From contig DATCHD010000100.1 in NCBI GenBank assembly GCA_036508555.1, positions 1-45,197 of the forward strand: 45,197 nucleotides of DNA, written 5' to 3'. The notes beneath the pieces were generated by a model. It was given only the letters and a program-made list of their open reading frames with translations, was not told the DNA's origin and did no database searches. Source of the stretch: CAINVV01 sp036508555 (lineage in GTDB: Bacteria; Bacteroidota; Bacteroidia; Bacteroidales; Prolixibacteraceae). Below, piece by piece: positions 1 through 7,618 of this stretch (position 1 is its first letter; each line of letters opens with the position of its first letter). The position numbers and the translations under genes are program-made.

Positions 1-200
1 GGCAATGTGTAATCGGCAAGTATAATGTCATAGTTCCTGCCCTTTAAGAAAGAGAGATACCCTTTTTCTCCTGCAGCAATGTCCATGTTAACCAGATAAC
101 CTGCATCTACAAGCATTTCATTTAAAAGTTCGGCGTCTTTCAACTCATCTTCAAGACACAAAACATTTAGTAAGACTTTCGATTTCTCCGTTTTTTTCAT
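1..200 (-). CDS. Response regulator receiver protein (5' part only)
   Basis: The reading frame starts at the ATG at 200-198 and runs off the left edge of the window, so only about 66 N-terminal residues are visible. The translation has the acidic pair of a CheY-like receiver (LCLEDE near residues 13-18) and the phosphoacceptor strand DIILADYTLP near residue 60, where the second Asp is the likely phosphorylation site. Receiver proteins take a phosphoryl group from a partner histidine kinase in the cytoplasm. A truncated histidine-kinase remnant lies 62 bases upstream on the same strand, so the original partner may be lost. Any output domain lies outside the window. The receiver assignment is firm; the output is unknown. 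Confidence 0.85.
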   Translation of the reverse strand, partial: MKKTEKSKVLLNVLCLEDELKDAELLNEMLVDAGYLVNMDIAAGEKGYLSFLKGRNYDIILADYTL

Positions 201-262
201 ATTACGATCCTCACATCAAGTTGGTAATTCGTTTATAACTGCCCAAAAAGCACCTGTATGTT

Positions 263-418
263 TCACGGTTCCTTATTTTTAGGTAATGAAAAATAAAATG
301 TTGCCCCTTTGTCTGGTTCGGCTTCGGCCCAGATATGCCCTCCGTGCCCTAAAATAATACGGTGGACATTGGCAAGTCCAATGCCTGTTCCTTCAAATTC
401 TGTCTCGATAAACTTGTT
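263..418 (-). pseudogene. Truncated histidine kinase, 3' remnant (ATPase-domain end)
   Basis: Read on the minus strand, this 51-codon open stretch matches the end of a HATPase_c domain: a G2-box segment FEGTGIGLANVHRI, then HGGHIWAEAEPDKGATF and a final FSLP strand before the TGA at 265-263. The dimerisation histidine and the N and G1 boxes are all absent. The frame is closed by a TAA immediately upstream at 421-419, and sequence beyond that point shows no kinase similarity in the frame I followed. It therefore looks like the tail of a kinase cut by a deletion or insertion at about position 419. It cannot be functional alone. A large palindrome lies next to the breakpoint and a response regulator lies downstream. 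Confidence 0.8.
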
Positions 419-450
419 TTAAAATTAGAGTATATCAATCAGTTCCCAAC

Positions 451-623
451 AGCGTTATAAAAAATCAGCGTGGCCAGATTGCCTACGCTGTATCTGAGGC
501 CCGACCAAGAGCCCTGTGAACAAGTGTAAAGCAACGACCACGCTTTCACGTGGCGTTTTGCTTACTATCTCTGTTCACATTTGAAATTTGGTCGGTTTCA
601 GACACAGAATTCGGCTAAACGCT
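451..623. repeat. Long imperfect palindrome (possible mobile-element or recombination-site remnant)
   Basis: This lies in the gene-free stretch 419-757. Nested arms pair as follows: TGTGAACA (515-522) with TGTTCACA (572-579); CCGACCAA (501-508) with TTGGTCGG (588-595); TCTGA (493-497) with TCAGA (598-602); CCACG (538-542) with CGTGG (549-553); AACG (533-536) with CGTT (554-557); and outermost AGCGTT (451-456) with AACGCT (618-623). A separate small hairpin occupies 467-489. Together they can form one long bulged hairpin with a loop near 543-548. The shape resembles folded single-strand recombination sites, but I see no core motifs that identify a family. Nothing else is recognised between 624 and 757. 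Confidence 0.6.
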
Positions 624-757
624 ATATTTTATATTTCCTTAATTCTTTGTGTCTATATTTTATTGAATTTTATGATGTTAGACAATCTTTTGAAATGCAA
701 TTTTATTCCTGTATCAACGAAGGTAGATATAAATACGATCAATTGTTTTCTTCCATT

Positions 758-2191
758 CTAATTATTCTTTTTTTTGCCCCCGAATCCCTTTTTATCCATT
801 TTCCCCCAGGAACTATTTCCGGTCAGATAATGGTAGTTTCCTTTGAGTGAGAACCAGATTGTCAGTGGATGAAAGACAAGTGGCTCAATTAGTGTGATGA
901 GTATTAGCCTTAGAACATCACGCTTTCGTCTATAGACTGCGAATGTGAATTCCTCAAAAACTACAGCCAAAGAAGAATAGACAACCGCAAAAAGATAGGT
1001 GAATCCGAGTAAAAGGTAGAAGAAAGGCCAATCAGGATTACCCAATACCAGCACCATTAAAAAATAACAAATTCCCAGAAATTCTATAAGAGGAGCCAAC
1101 CACTCGAAAAAGAACCAATATGGATGTCCGACCATTCCTAAATTGCCGTATTTAGGATTAAAAAACAACGTAATGTGATTGAACAATGTTTCCATCGTTC
1201 CTCGTGTCCATCGGTTACGCTGACGGGAAAGAATTTTTAAACTCTCTGGCACTACTGTCCAACAAAGAGGATCAGGTATATATATGACCTTATAACTGAG
1301 ATTATTTTCAATCATATAACGTCTCATTCTCACAATCAGTTCCATGTCTTCGCCGACAGTATGAATATTATATCCTCCTGCTTTTAAGACTATCTCTCGA
1401 TCAAATATTCCGAATGCGCCTGAGATTAGAAGCAAGCCATTGAGTCGGCTCCAGGCCATCCGTCCCATTAAAAATGCCCTTGTATATTCGAGTACCTGGA
1501 AACGTGCCAATAAACTATCAGGCAAGTTGATCTCAACAATTTTCCCATCCTTTACCTTGCACGAATTAGCCACGCGAATAACCCCTCCGGTAGCAATTAC
1601 CCGGTAACGGTTGTCCTCAAGAAATGGTTTTATCATTTTTAATATTGCATCCTCATCAAGGATACAATCTACATCAATGGTAGCAAAATATCGATTATTG
1701 GTGAAATTTATGCCGGTATTCAAAGAATCAGCTTTCCCCCCATTCACCTTATCAATAACAGTCAACTTGCTGTATGCCATATTACTGGACTTATAAATAC
1801 CACGGATAGGTTTTGTTGGGATGATAGTATCGATGAGGTAATCCACTCTTTCGAGCTGATAAAAATCGATGACTTTGCTGAGGGAATCATCTGTACTGCC
1901 ATCATTCACAATGACAACCTCAAAATCTGTATAATGAATTGACAATAACGATCTGATATTATCGATTATAGTGTTCCCTTCATTGTAGGCAGGTGCAATG
2001 ATTGTAATTGAAGGCGCAAGTGGAGAAGAAAGCAAGGCTGAATAGTCGACGAAACTGTTTTTACGCAAATAACTAATCATCTCAAATCCTGAAATAACAG
2101 CCATCGCAATGTAGGTCGCAAAGATTATAACGGCAATAAAGAATATTCCGTTTTCAATCAGGGAATTGAGTATTCTAATCAGCTCGTACAT
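758..2191 (-). CDS. Processive family 2 glycosyltransferase, membrane-bound (PgaC/IcaA-like)
   Basis: This is a 477-residue inner-membrane GT2 enzyme. An N-terminal membrane segment (about 12-36) precedes the catalytic domain with APAYNEG (about 66-72), the NDGSTDD nucleotide-binding Asp (about 96-102), GGKADSLN (about 151-158), DVDCILD (about 173-179), GEDME (about 280-284) and the processivity signature QRNRW (about 324-328). Several membrane segments follow (about 360-450). This order is that of poly-GlcNAc, hyaluronan and cellulose-type synthases, which polymerise a sugar nucleotide and extrude the chain. The substrate cannot be read from sequence. Its ATG overlaps the TAA of the upstream HEAT gene (TAATG), indicating translational coupling. 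It is the last gene of a four-gene operon with a putative outer-membrane exporter. Confidence 0.9.
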   Translation of the reverse strand: MYELIRILNSLIENGIFFIAVIIFATYIAMAVISGFEMISYLRKNSFVDYSALLSSPLAPSITIIAPAYNEGNTIIDNIRSLLSIHYTDFEVVIVNDGSTDDSLSKVIDFYQLERVDYLIDTIIPTKPIRGIYKSSNMAYSKLTVIDKVNGGKADSLNTGINFTNNRYFATIDVDCILDEDAILKMIKPFLEDNRYRVIATGGVIRVANSCKVKDGKIVEINLPDSLLARFQVLEYTRAFLMGRMAWSRLNGLLLISGAFGIFDREIVLKAGGYNIHTVGEDMELIVRMRRYMIENNLSYKVIYIPDPLCWTVVPESLKILSRQRNRWTRGTMETLFNHITLFFNPKYGNLGMVGHPYWFFFEWLAPLIEFLGICYFLMVLVLGNPDWPFFYLLLGFTYLFAVVYSSLAVVFEEFTFAVYRRKRDVLRLILITLIEPLVFHPLTIWFSLKGNYHYLTGNSSWGKMDKKGFGGKKKNN

Positions 2192-3459
2192 TAGATTCTT
2201 TTGTCTTTAGCATGAATAATAATCAATTTTAGTTTTGTATCTGATTGAGAAATAATAGAATCAAGCATTTTTAAACCTTCTTCACCCAACTTTACCAATC
2301 CTTTTGCTGAAAGAATGCGGATACTTAAGTTTGTCTCGTGCAGAAGCGCTTTTTCAAAGAATGCAGCATTTTGGTTGTCTCCGGACAAGATCATTGCTCG
2401 AAGTATCTCGACTTTATTAGTTGTGCTTTCGTTGGGGAAAATTTCTATAAGATTAGAATTCGAGTCAGGTAATTCCATTTTCCCAAGTGTAATGATCGCC
2501 TCTCTTCTGATCTCCTCATCTCTATCGTTAAGCCTTTGTGTAACCAATTCAGCTGTATCAAATTGTTTAAAAATTCCAGCCATTTTCAGTGCAAAAATCA
2601 CTGCACTTTTGTTTGAACTTTGCATCAAATTCCCAAAATCAGGAACACTTCCGATCTTCTTCAGGGCAATCAGTGCGTTGATTTGTCCCCATTCTGTATA
2701 CTGGATTTTTGGATTGTCAAAATAGATCAGGGGATCTTCCGGATTTAATTGGATCATAGCTAACAAGGCTTCCAAACGAAGCGCAAGATTCTTAGCGTCC
2801 AAATATTTTGCGATCAGCGGATTCTCTGTATTAATCTTCATCAGGGCTAACTCCCTAAATCCCATAGCCTTGACGTGCCAATAAAAACTACGCGTTTTTT
2901 GGATTGCATATTTTATTAATCCCGCCTGAATAAATAACTCTTTGAGTTTTTCTCCACTTTCACCAGATAAATTATCATGAAGAGAAAGTAATTCTGAAGT
3001 AAAAACATTCCTGGAAATTGGGCTTTCCAATTCCTTAATCAGGGATTCTGGGACAACATTGTCGTCCTTCTCGTAGATCCATCTGGTAATATATGTACTA
3101 TACCTGTCCCGGCATTTTTTTTCGCGGTAAATCACATATTCACTCATTACTCTTTTGATAAAAATCATAAAAACAAGAATGATGGCTGAACTAATGAAAA
3201 ACAGATTCAAAAAAAGAATGATGCGGAAGAGAATATTTGATTTGTTGTAATAAAACAGAATGATTTTGTAAAAGGAGGAATTGCCGCTATTGTGCTTTGT
3301 TTCAGACATTATTGGCAGGAAGCTATTTTTTTCTGCCTGAACCAGGGTGTCTCTGGGGATTACTGCCTGTGGCAATTCTGAAATTGAAGGTATAGCGAAG
3401 ACCGTACTTTGTACAACAAATGCAAAAATGAAGAGGAAAAAAAATCTTGAAAGCTTCAT
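2191..3459 (-). CDS. HEAT-repeat protein with N-terminal signal/membrane anchor
   Basis: This 422-residue protein begins with a signal-like hydrophobic stretch (about 5-22). A strong membrane segment follows near residues 80-107, then a soluble region with helical HEAT-type repeats from about 190 to 410, for example LNDRDEEIRREAIITLGKM and AILRAMILSGD-like pairs. HEAT solenoids mediate protein-protein contacts, and no catalytic motif is visible. It starts 25 bases after the TPR/barrel gene and overlaps the downstream glycosyltransferase start by one base. The position between exporter and synthase suggests a bridging or regulatory subunit of an exopolysaccharide machine; that role is inferred from context only. 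Confidence 0.75.
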   Translation of the reverse strand: MKLSRFFFLFIFAFVVQSTVFAIPSISELPQAVIPRDTLVQAEKNSFLPIMSETKHNSGNSSFYKIILFYYNKSNILFRIILFLNLFFISSAIILVFMIFIKRVMSEYVIYREKKCRDRYSTYITRWIYEKDDNVVPESLIKELESPISRNVFTSELLSLHDNLSGESGEKLKELFIQAGLIKYAIQKTRSFYWHVKAMGFRELALMKINTENPLIAKYLDAKNLALRLEALLAMIQLNPEDPLIYFDNPKIQYTEWGQINALIALKKIGSVPDFGNLMQSSNKSAVIFALKMAGIFKQFDTAELVTQRLNDRDEEIRREAIITLGKMELPDSNSNLIEIFPNESTTNKVEILRAMILSGDNQNAAFFEKALLHETNLSIRILSAKGLVKLGEEGLKMLDSIISQSDTKLKLIIIHAKDKRI

Positions 3460-3484
3460 AGTACGATTTTGAATTTACCCGGCT

Positions 3485-4765
3485 TCAAAATAGATAACTA
3501 ATACCCAGATCAATTGAGTACTTGTCATGCTTCACCCCGGCAAGAATCTCCTCCCGCGCAAAACCACCTGCCAAGTCGAGGAAGAAATGTTTTGCCATTT
3601 TCTGGCGATATTCCAATGTTATCTTATTTGACTTAAGAAAGTAATTTGGATCGTAGGCATACTGCTGAACGTCCGGTGAAATACCTGATCCCAAAACTAA
3701 TGAGAGATAGCTGTCGGCATCATCAAGATAACGACGGAAAGTCAGATTCACGGATTTTGACCAGGCCTTATTCCCCGAAATAAAGTAAGGACGAACAGAT
3801 ATCCAATAACTGCCTATGTATTTTCCAATTGTTCCAGTATAAATAATCACTTTATTTGAGTCGATAGCCACCAACCGGGTTTTATCGAAATTCATGTACC
3901 TAATACCTGCAGAAAATTCGAAGCCCTTGGGTAATTTGAAATATGGCTCTAATGTAAGCCGGGAAATTGGAAAGTTGGTAGCATTGGAAATTCCTGTGTT
4001 GAAATATAAATAGACCGATTTTGCAAGGGTAGGATATGCGTCAATCTCCAACTGGTGGCCAACCTTTGAAAAACGCTCTGCATTATTGTACCGTAAAATT
4101 ACAGTCCCGAATCTGGCAGTCTTTCTGCCAAGGGCCGCTGAAAAGAACTGCCAGGAATCCTGATCAGAGAAGTAATCAGCCCAATAATTAAGCTTAAGTT
4201 GGTTGATCATTTTATTTTCCTTGATGCTAAGTAATAAATCGACAGCCTTCTTATCAGTGGGATCTATTGAAATAATATGATTTAGAATCTCTGAAGCTTT
4301 GAGGGAATTTCCAGAGTTATTTAATGCACGGGCCTTTTTGTAAAGAAATGACGCCTCATTAGGATGTGATGACAACCCGAGATCGGCATATTTTATGGCT
4401 TCCAGATTATTTCCACAATATAACTCATTGTCAATAAGAGCATCTACTGCATCGTAATATCCTGGTTCTGCCATAATAATTTTTTTAAGAACAATTCTGG
4501 CGGAGTCATATTTCTGATCCCAGGCATAAGTTCTCCCCATTAAAACGGCTGCGTCCCAATAGGTACTATCCCGTAACAGAATTTGACGGCATAATTGTCT
4601 GGCTTCAACTTTTCTGTTATTGAAAGCGGCATCCCTTGCCTTGAGGAGTAATTCAGCAGATGGAATAGAATCTGACAGGCCTTTCTGCCCGACAACTGTT
4701 AAACTAATCGTGGCAGCGAGCAAGAGACCAATGATTTTAATCAAAGCATTCTCTTTTTGACGCAT
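3485..4765 (-). CDS. TPR plus outer-membrane beta-barrel protein, YaiO-like
   Basis: The protein has 426 residues. A signal peptide (about 8-26) is followed by TPR-like helical repeats (about 35-190; motifs such as DAAVLMGRTYAWDQKYDSA and SFLYKKARALNNSGNSLKA). The C-terminal half (about 195-426) is rich in alternating aromatic strands and ends in the barrel-type signature GISYLF with a terminal Phe. A periplasmic TPR fused to an outer-membrane barrel is the architecture of YaiO-family proteins and, more loosely, of the PgaA exporter. With the processive GT2 two genes downstream, export of a polysaccharide is the most economical role. The gene follows the response regulator by one base (TAACATG). 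Confidence 0.8.
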   Translation of the reverse strand: MRQKENALIKIIGLLLAATISLTVVGQKGLSDSIPSAELLLKARDAAFNNRKVEARQLCRQILLRDSTYWDAAVLMGRTYAWDQKYDSARIVLKKIIMAEPGYYDAVDALIDNELYCGNNLEAIKYADLGLSSHPNEASFLYKKARALNNSGNSLKASEILNHIISIDPTDKKAVDLLLSIKENKMINQLKLNYWADYFSDQDSWQFFSAALGRKTARFGTVILRYNNAERFSKVGHQLEIDAYPTLAKSVYLYFNTGISNATNFPISRLTLEPYFKLPKGFEFSAGIRYMNFDKTRLVAIDSNKVIIYTGTIGKYIGSYWISVRPYFISGNKAWSKSVNLTFRRYLDDADSYLSLVLGSGISPDVQQYAYDPNYFLKSNKITLEYRQKMAKHFFLDLAGGFAREEILAGVKHDKYSIDLGISYLF

Positions 4766-4766
4766 G

Positions 4767-5150
4767 TTATTTTCTTATTAAAAGCCTTTTGACTCTAAGA
4801 GACAATTCATTAGGGCTAAAAGGCTTTGTAATGTAATCATCCGCCCCCAATTTTAAGGCTTCAATAATAGTATTTTCCTGGACAAGGGCTGATAGAACGA
4901 TGATTGGAACATTAGATTTTAACTCGTTCCGAATTTTGTTAATAAGTTCCAGCCCTCCTATAAAAGGCATAAGCAGATCTGTTAAAATTAAGTCGTAGTT
5001 TGTTTGGTTGAGCTTTTCAATTGCTGAATTCCCATCTTTGGCTATCTCAACTATATATCCGTCATGACGCAACTTGTATTCTATGACCTTAATAATCACT
5101 TCATTATCTTCACAAACAAGTATTCTATTGATTTTTTCAGTTGTTTCCAT
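4767..5150 (-). CDS. Single-domain response regulator (CheY-like)
   Basis: This 127-residue protein is a receiver domain with no output domain. The acidic pair E14/D15 (LVCEDNE), phosphoacceptor D58 (LILTDLLMP), S87 (VLSALV) and K109 (DYITKPFSP) are all in place, so it should be phosphorylated normally. It must act through protein contact rather than DNA binding. It is the first gene of a run of four tightly packed minus-strand genes (gaps of 1 and 25 bases, then a 1-base overlap), so it is probably co-transcribed with the barrel, HEAT and glycosyltransferase genes. It may gate polymer synthesis or export after translation. No kinase lies directly upstream; the cognate kinase is unknown. Confidence 0.9.
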   Translation of the reverse strand: METTEKINRILVCEDNEVIIKVIEYKLRHDGYIVEIAKDGNSAIEKLNQTNYDLILTDLLMPFIGGLELINKIRNELKSNVPIIVLSALVQENTIIEALKLGADDYITKPFSPNELSLRVKRLLIRK

Positions 5151-5172
5151 AGCTAATTACATTTGCCAAATA

Positions 5173-5191
5173 ATTGCAACTCAATTGCAAT
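5173..5191. promoter_or_regulatory. Tandem ATTGCAA motifs upstream of the response-regulator operon
   Basis: ATTGCAAC (5173-5180) and the perfect 8-base palindrome ATTGCAAT (5184-5191) lie 23 to 41 bases before the operon's first ATG at 5150. The 11-base spacing puts both on the same face of the helix, as expected for an operator. No standard TAnnTTTG element is obvious nearby. A role as a binding site is inference. Confidence 0.25.
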
Positions 5192-5241
5192 CATAAATAT
5201 AGTACAAAGTTCTGTCATTATTACCAAGCCTGCTTGATCGC

Positions 5242-6504
5242 TCACTTAAATCCAAAAACTAACGGGAGTATGAAGATCACAAAAATCGTCCAGCCCAAGT
5301 AAACAGTCAAATATTTTGCGACCATGTTTTCCACAGTTTCAAGGCTGGCAGCCTTAAAATAGGCGAGGTATAAACATTTTGCAATCAGAATAAGATTCAC
5401 AAATATCAGAACATTTGAACCGATAACTACTGTTCTGTTGGGGGTGAAGCCGGCTGAGAGTCTGGATATAATTGCAAATAAGGCAATCGCATTAACTACA
5501 ATCGCTAATACTGCCAATAAAAAAAGGACGAATACATTGAGATCTCTTTTACTGTTTCTATCCAGTTCAGCGATTGAAAATACAATTAGTGCCATTACCG
5601 CAATTAACATAATATTAAAAATCAAAAGCAAATTCCTGTCTTCCTGGATTTTAGCTTCTGAGAAAACCATAGAAATCAGGTACACAACCAGCGAAATCAG
5701 CACCAGTGGCGTAAACACCCTGGCAATGACAGGAGCAATCTTGCTTGTAATATCAGGATACAACCTCAATAAATAAGAAGAAACGATGGGTGCGGAAACT
5801 AGACCGATTAATACAATATTTTGCTGGTAAAATTTAAGAATATCTATTTTGATAACTGAAAACAATCCTAAAGTCATGGCAGTGAGAATCCCGCCTGCAA
5901 TAAGAATTAAACCCGTCATGACGATAAATTCCCCGTTATACCGGATAAAATCGATCCTTTTGGAAGTATTTTTATAATCAAAGGATGTATGGGCAATTCC
6001 AAAAATGCACCAAAGTAATAGAGGTGAATGAATAAAGGCAAGCTTAACGGTATCTCCAAGTTTGTCAAAATCACCAGGTTGATAAGGTAATAAATTGATA
6101 TACAGAAATAAGACTAAAATAGCAATTCCGTAAATCAGGATATTCTTCTTGTCAAAGATCTTATTCTGCCAGAAAGTGTAAAGTATCAGTCCGTTGAAGA
6201 CAACGATTGAGAGTTCTCTGTCAAAAAAAGACTGGAAGTCAATTGTCGGGAAAATAGCTGGCAACTTTACCAGTAATCCGGTGAAAAGTGATAATAGGAT
6301 CACTACATATAAATCCATTTTTACGAACCTGACTGTTTCTGAAAGTTTCTCCTGTGCCAACCGAATTTTCCAGAACCTAACCAGATCTGTATTGTATTCA
6401 TCCGAAATCTCAGAAAACGATCGGGCAAAGGCCTGTTGGTTCATCCTGAACAATTGCTCAAGCTGATCAGGATTTTGAATATTTTCAACGATTTCCTGTC
6501 TCAT
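5242..6504 (-). CDS. Polytopic membrane protein, DUF4153-like
   Basis: The 420-residue product has a soluble N-terminus of about 70 residues (MNQQAFARSFSEISDEYNTD) followed by roughly ten hydrophobic segments that fill the rest of the chain. Composition and segment layout resemble DUF4153-family inner-membrane proteins, which are common in Bacteroidota and have no established function. No catalytic or transporter motif stands out. It is read in the same direction as the CPBP protease gene 60 bases upstream and could share its promoter. It is separated from the response-regulator operon by 91 bases. The family assignment is tentative; the membrane topology is clear. Confidence 0.6.
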   Translation of the reverse strand: MRQEIVENIQNPDQLEQLFRMNQQAFARSFSEISDEYNTDLVRFWKIRLAQEKLSETVRFVKMDLYVVILLSLFTGLLVKLPAIFPTIDFQSFFDRELSIVVFNGLILYTFWQNKIFDKKNILIYGIAILVLFLYINLLPYQPGDFDKLGDTVKLAFIHSPLLLWCIFGIAHTSFDYKNTSKRIDFIRYNGEFIVMTGLILIAGGILTAMTLGLFSVIKIDILKFYQQNIVLIGLVSAPIVSSYLLRLYPDITSKIAPVIARVFTPLVLISLVVYLISMVFSEAKIQEDRNLLLIFNIMLIAVMALIVFSIAELDRNSKRDLNVFVLFLLAVLAIVVNAIALFAIISRLSAGFTPNRTVVIGSNVLIFVNLILIAKCLYLAYFKAASLETVENMVAKYLTVYLGWTIFVIFILPLVFGFK

Positions 6505-6564
6505 AACTGTTTGCTTTCAATGACATAACTATGAAAATTAGCCATAAAATAGTTGGAAACAAAT

Positions 6565-7488
6565 TTATTGACTGATTTTCAAAGTGATGCGCTTCGAGCG
6601 CAGATACCGGAGCAAAAACCACAGAACAATGCCGCTAAAGACCGCATATAAAAAGGTACTGTCACCGAAGATTGGTGCATCAGTCTTATCTGGCTCTAAT
6701 CCCGTCCCGGTAACATAGAAAATGATCACCCCTGCTGCGTTGTTGATAAAATGTGCAATGATTGGCAGCCACAAAGTACCAGTCCATTCAAGAAGATAAC
6801 CGAACAATGCGCCGAGCAACATGCGGGGAAGAAATCCAAAGAACTGCAGGTGCAAGGCACTAAACAAGGCAGCCGTAATCCAGATCGCCCAATGGCTGTT
6901 TCCTGTCATGTTTTTAATCAGCTTTTGGATGAGTCCCCTGAATAACAATTCCTCACCAATGGCCGGAAGTACAGCCACTATAAAAATATTTCCAACCAGT
7001 CCTCCGATGCTCTTGGTAGTCAGAAATGCCTCTGTAATTTTGTTGGCCTGGTTCTCTGAATTACGCATCCACTCCTCTATCGAACTCATCCACGAGGGCA
7101 GCACAAGATGTTGGTTGACAAGCGAAACCCACTCAATTACCGGACCCCCTGCTAAAATGATAAGTGAAACAATGCCTATCATCATCCAGGAAGGCTTAAT
7201 GTCTAACCTCAGAAATTGTACCGGTTTATCATCGAGAAAAATGGCCATAACTAGTGGTGGCAAAATAAACATACCAAGCGTTTGCAGTACCTGAAAGAAC
7301 TTTAACAGAGGTATATTGGATGAGTCGCTGATATTGGCAAGCATCCCGGAAATAACTTCAATGCTGGCTCCCATATAAATCCAGATTCCTAAAAATCCTA
7401 TCAGAGAGATGATAATTCCTCCCATCAGGACGACGATCATCGAAAACAACAGCTGTGTAAAAGGTTTGGCGTCGCGCAGAAATTTCAT
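6565..7488 (-). CDS. CPBP-family intramembrane metalloprotease
   Basis: This is a 307-residue polytopic inner-membrane protein. The diagnostic ABI/CPBP motifs are present: EELLFRG (EExxxR, about residues 178-184), then SALHLQF with its His (about 210-216), and HFINNAAG (about 245-252). These residues bind metal in the Rce1-type intramembrane proteases. Substrates are unknown, and in bacteria the family is linked variously to protein processing and bacteriocin immunity. It is divergent from dusB. A good Bacteroidota promoter, TTTG (7561-7558), N18, TAACTTTG (7539-7532), reads toward this gene and gives a leader of about 40 bases. A downstream DUF4153-like gene may be co-transcribed. Confidence 0.88.
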   Translation of the reverse strand: MKFLRDAKPFTQLLFSMIVVLMGGIIISLIGFLGIWIYMGASIEVISGMLANISDSSNIPLLKFFQVLQTLGMFILPPLVMAIFLDDKPVQFLRLDIKPSWMMIGIVSLIILAGGPVIEWVSLVNQHLVLPSWMSSIEEWMRNSENQANKITEAFLTTKSIGGLVGNIFIVAVLPAIGEELLFRGLIQKLIKNMTGNSHWAIWITAALFSALHLQFFGFLPRMLLGALFGYLLEWTGTLWLPIIAHFINNAAGVIIFYVTGTGLEPDKTDAPIFGDSTFLYAVFSGIVLWFLLRYLRSKRITLKISQ

Positions 7489-7531
7489 GGTAATTGTTTT
7501 TTAAAGATCTCCCTGTTCTCGTATTTAACTG

Positions 7532-7561
7532 CAAAGTTATCATATCCTTCCGGGATGCAAA
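7532..7561 (-). promoter_or_regulatory. Bacteroidota-type promoter for the CPBP protease gene
   Basis: On the minus strand, TTTG (7561-7558) and TAACTTTG (7539-7532) are separated by 18 bases. This fits the TTTG/TAnnTTTG consensus of the major Bacteroidota sigma factor. Expected transcription start is near 7525, about 37 bases before the ATG. Confidence 0.6.
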
Positions 7562-7582
7562 GAGTGATTCGATCTGATTGGT

Positions 7583-7590
7583 TATCTTTG
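7583..7590 (+). promoter_or_regulatory. TAnnTTTG -7 element for dusB
   Basis: TATCTTTG lies 28 bases before the dusB ATG. It is divergent from, and interleaved with, the minus-strand promoter of the CPBP gene. A clear -33 TTTG at the usual distance is not seen. Confidence 0.45.
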
Positions 7591-7618
7591 TCCTGTTCAG
7601 GAATGCAAAAAAATTTCA

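Noticed and set aside
444..683. Integron attC site at the long palindrome
   Set aside because: The hairpin form fits, but the outer ends do not carry matching RYYYAAC and GTTRRRY cores. TTCCCAAC (443-450) and GTTAGAC (677-683) are not complementary, and the paired outer arms are AGCGTT/AACGCT in the wrong order. No integrase is in the window.
581..850. 89-residue plus-strand ORF overlapping the end of the GT2 gene
   Set aside because: It runs antisense into the glycosyltransferase 3' end and the rest is AT-rich intergenic DNA; the product has no recognisable feature.
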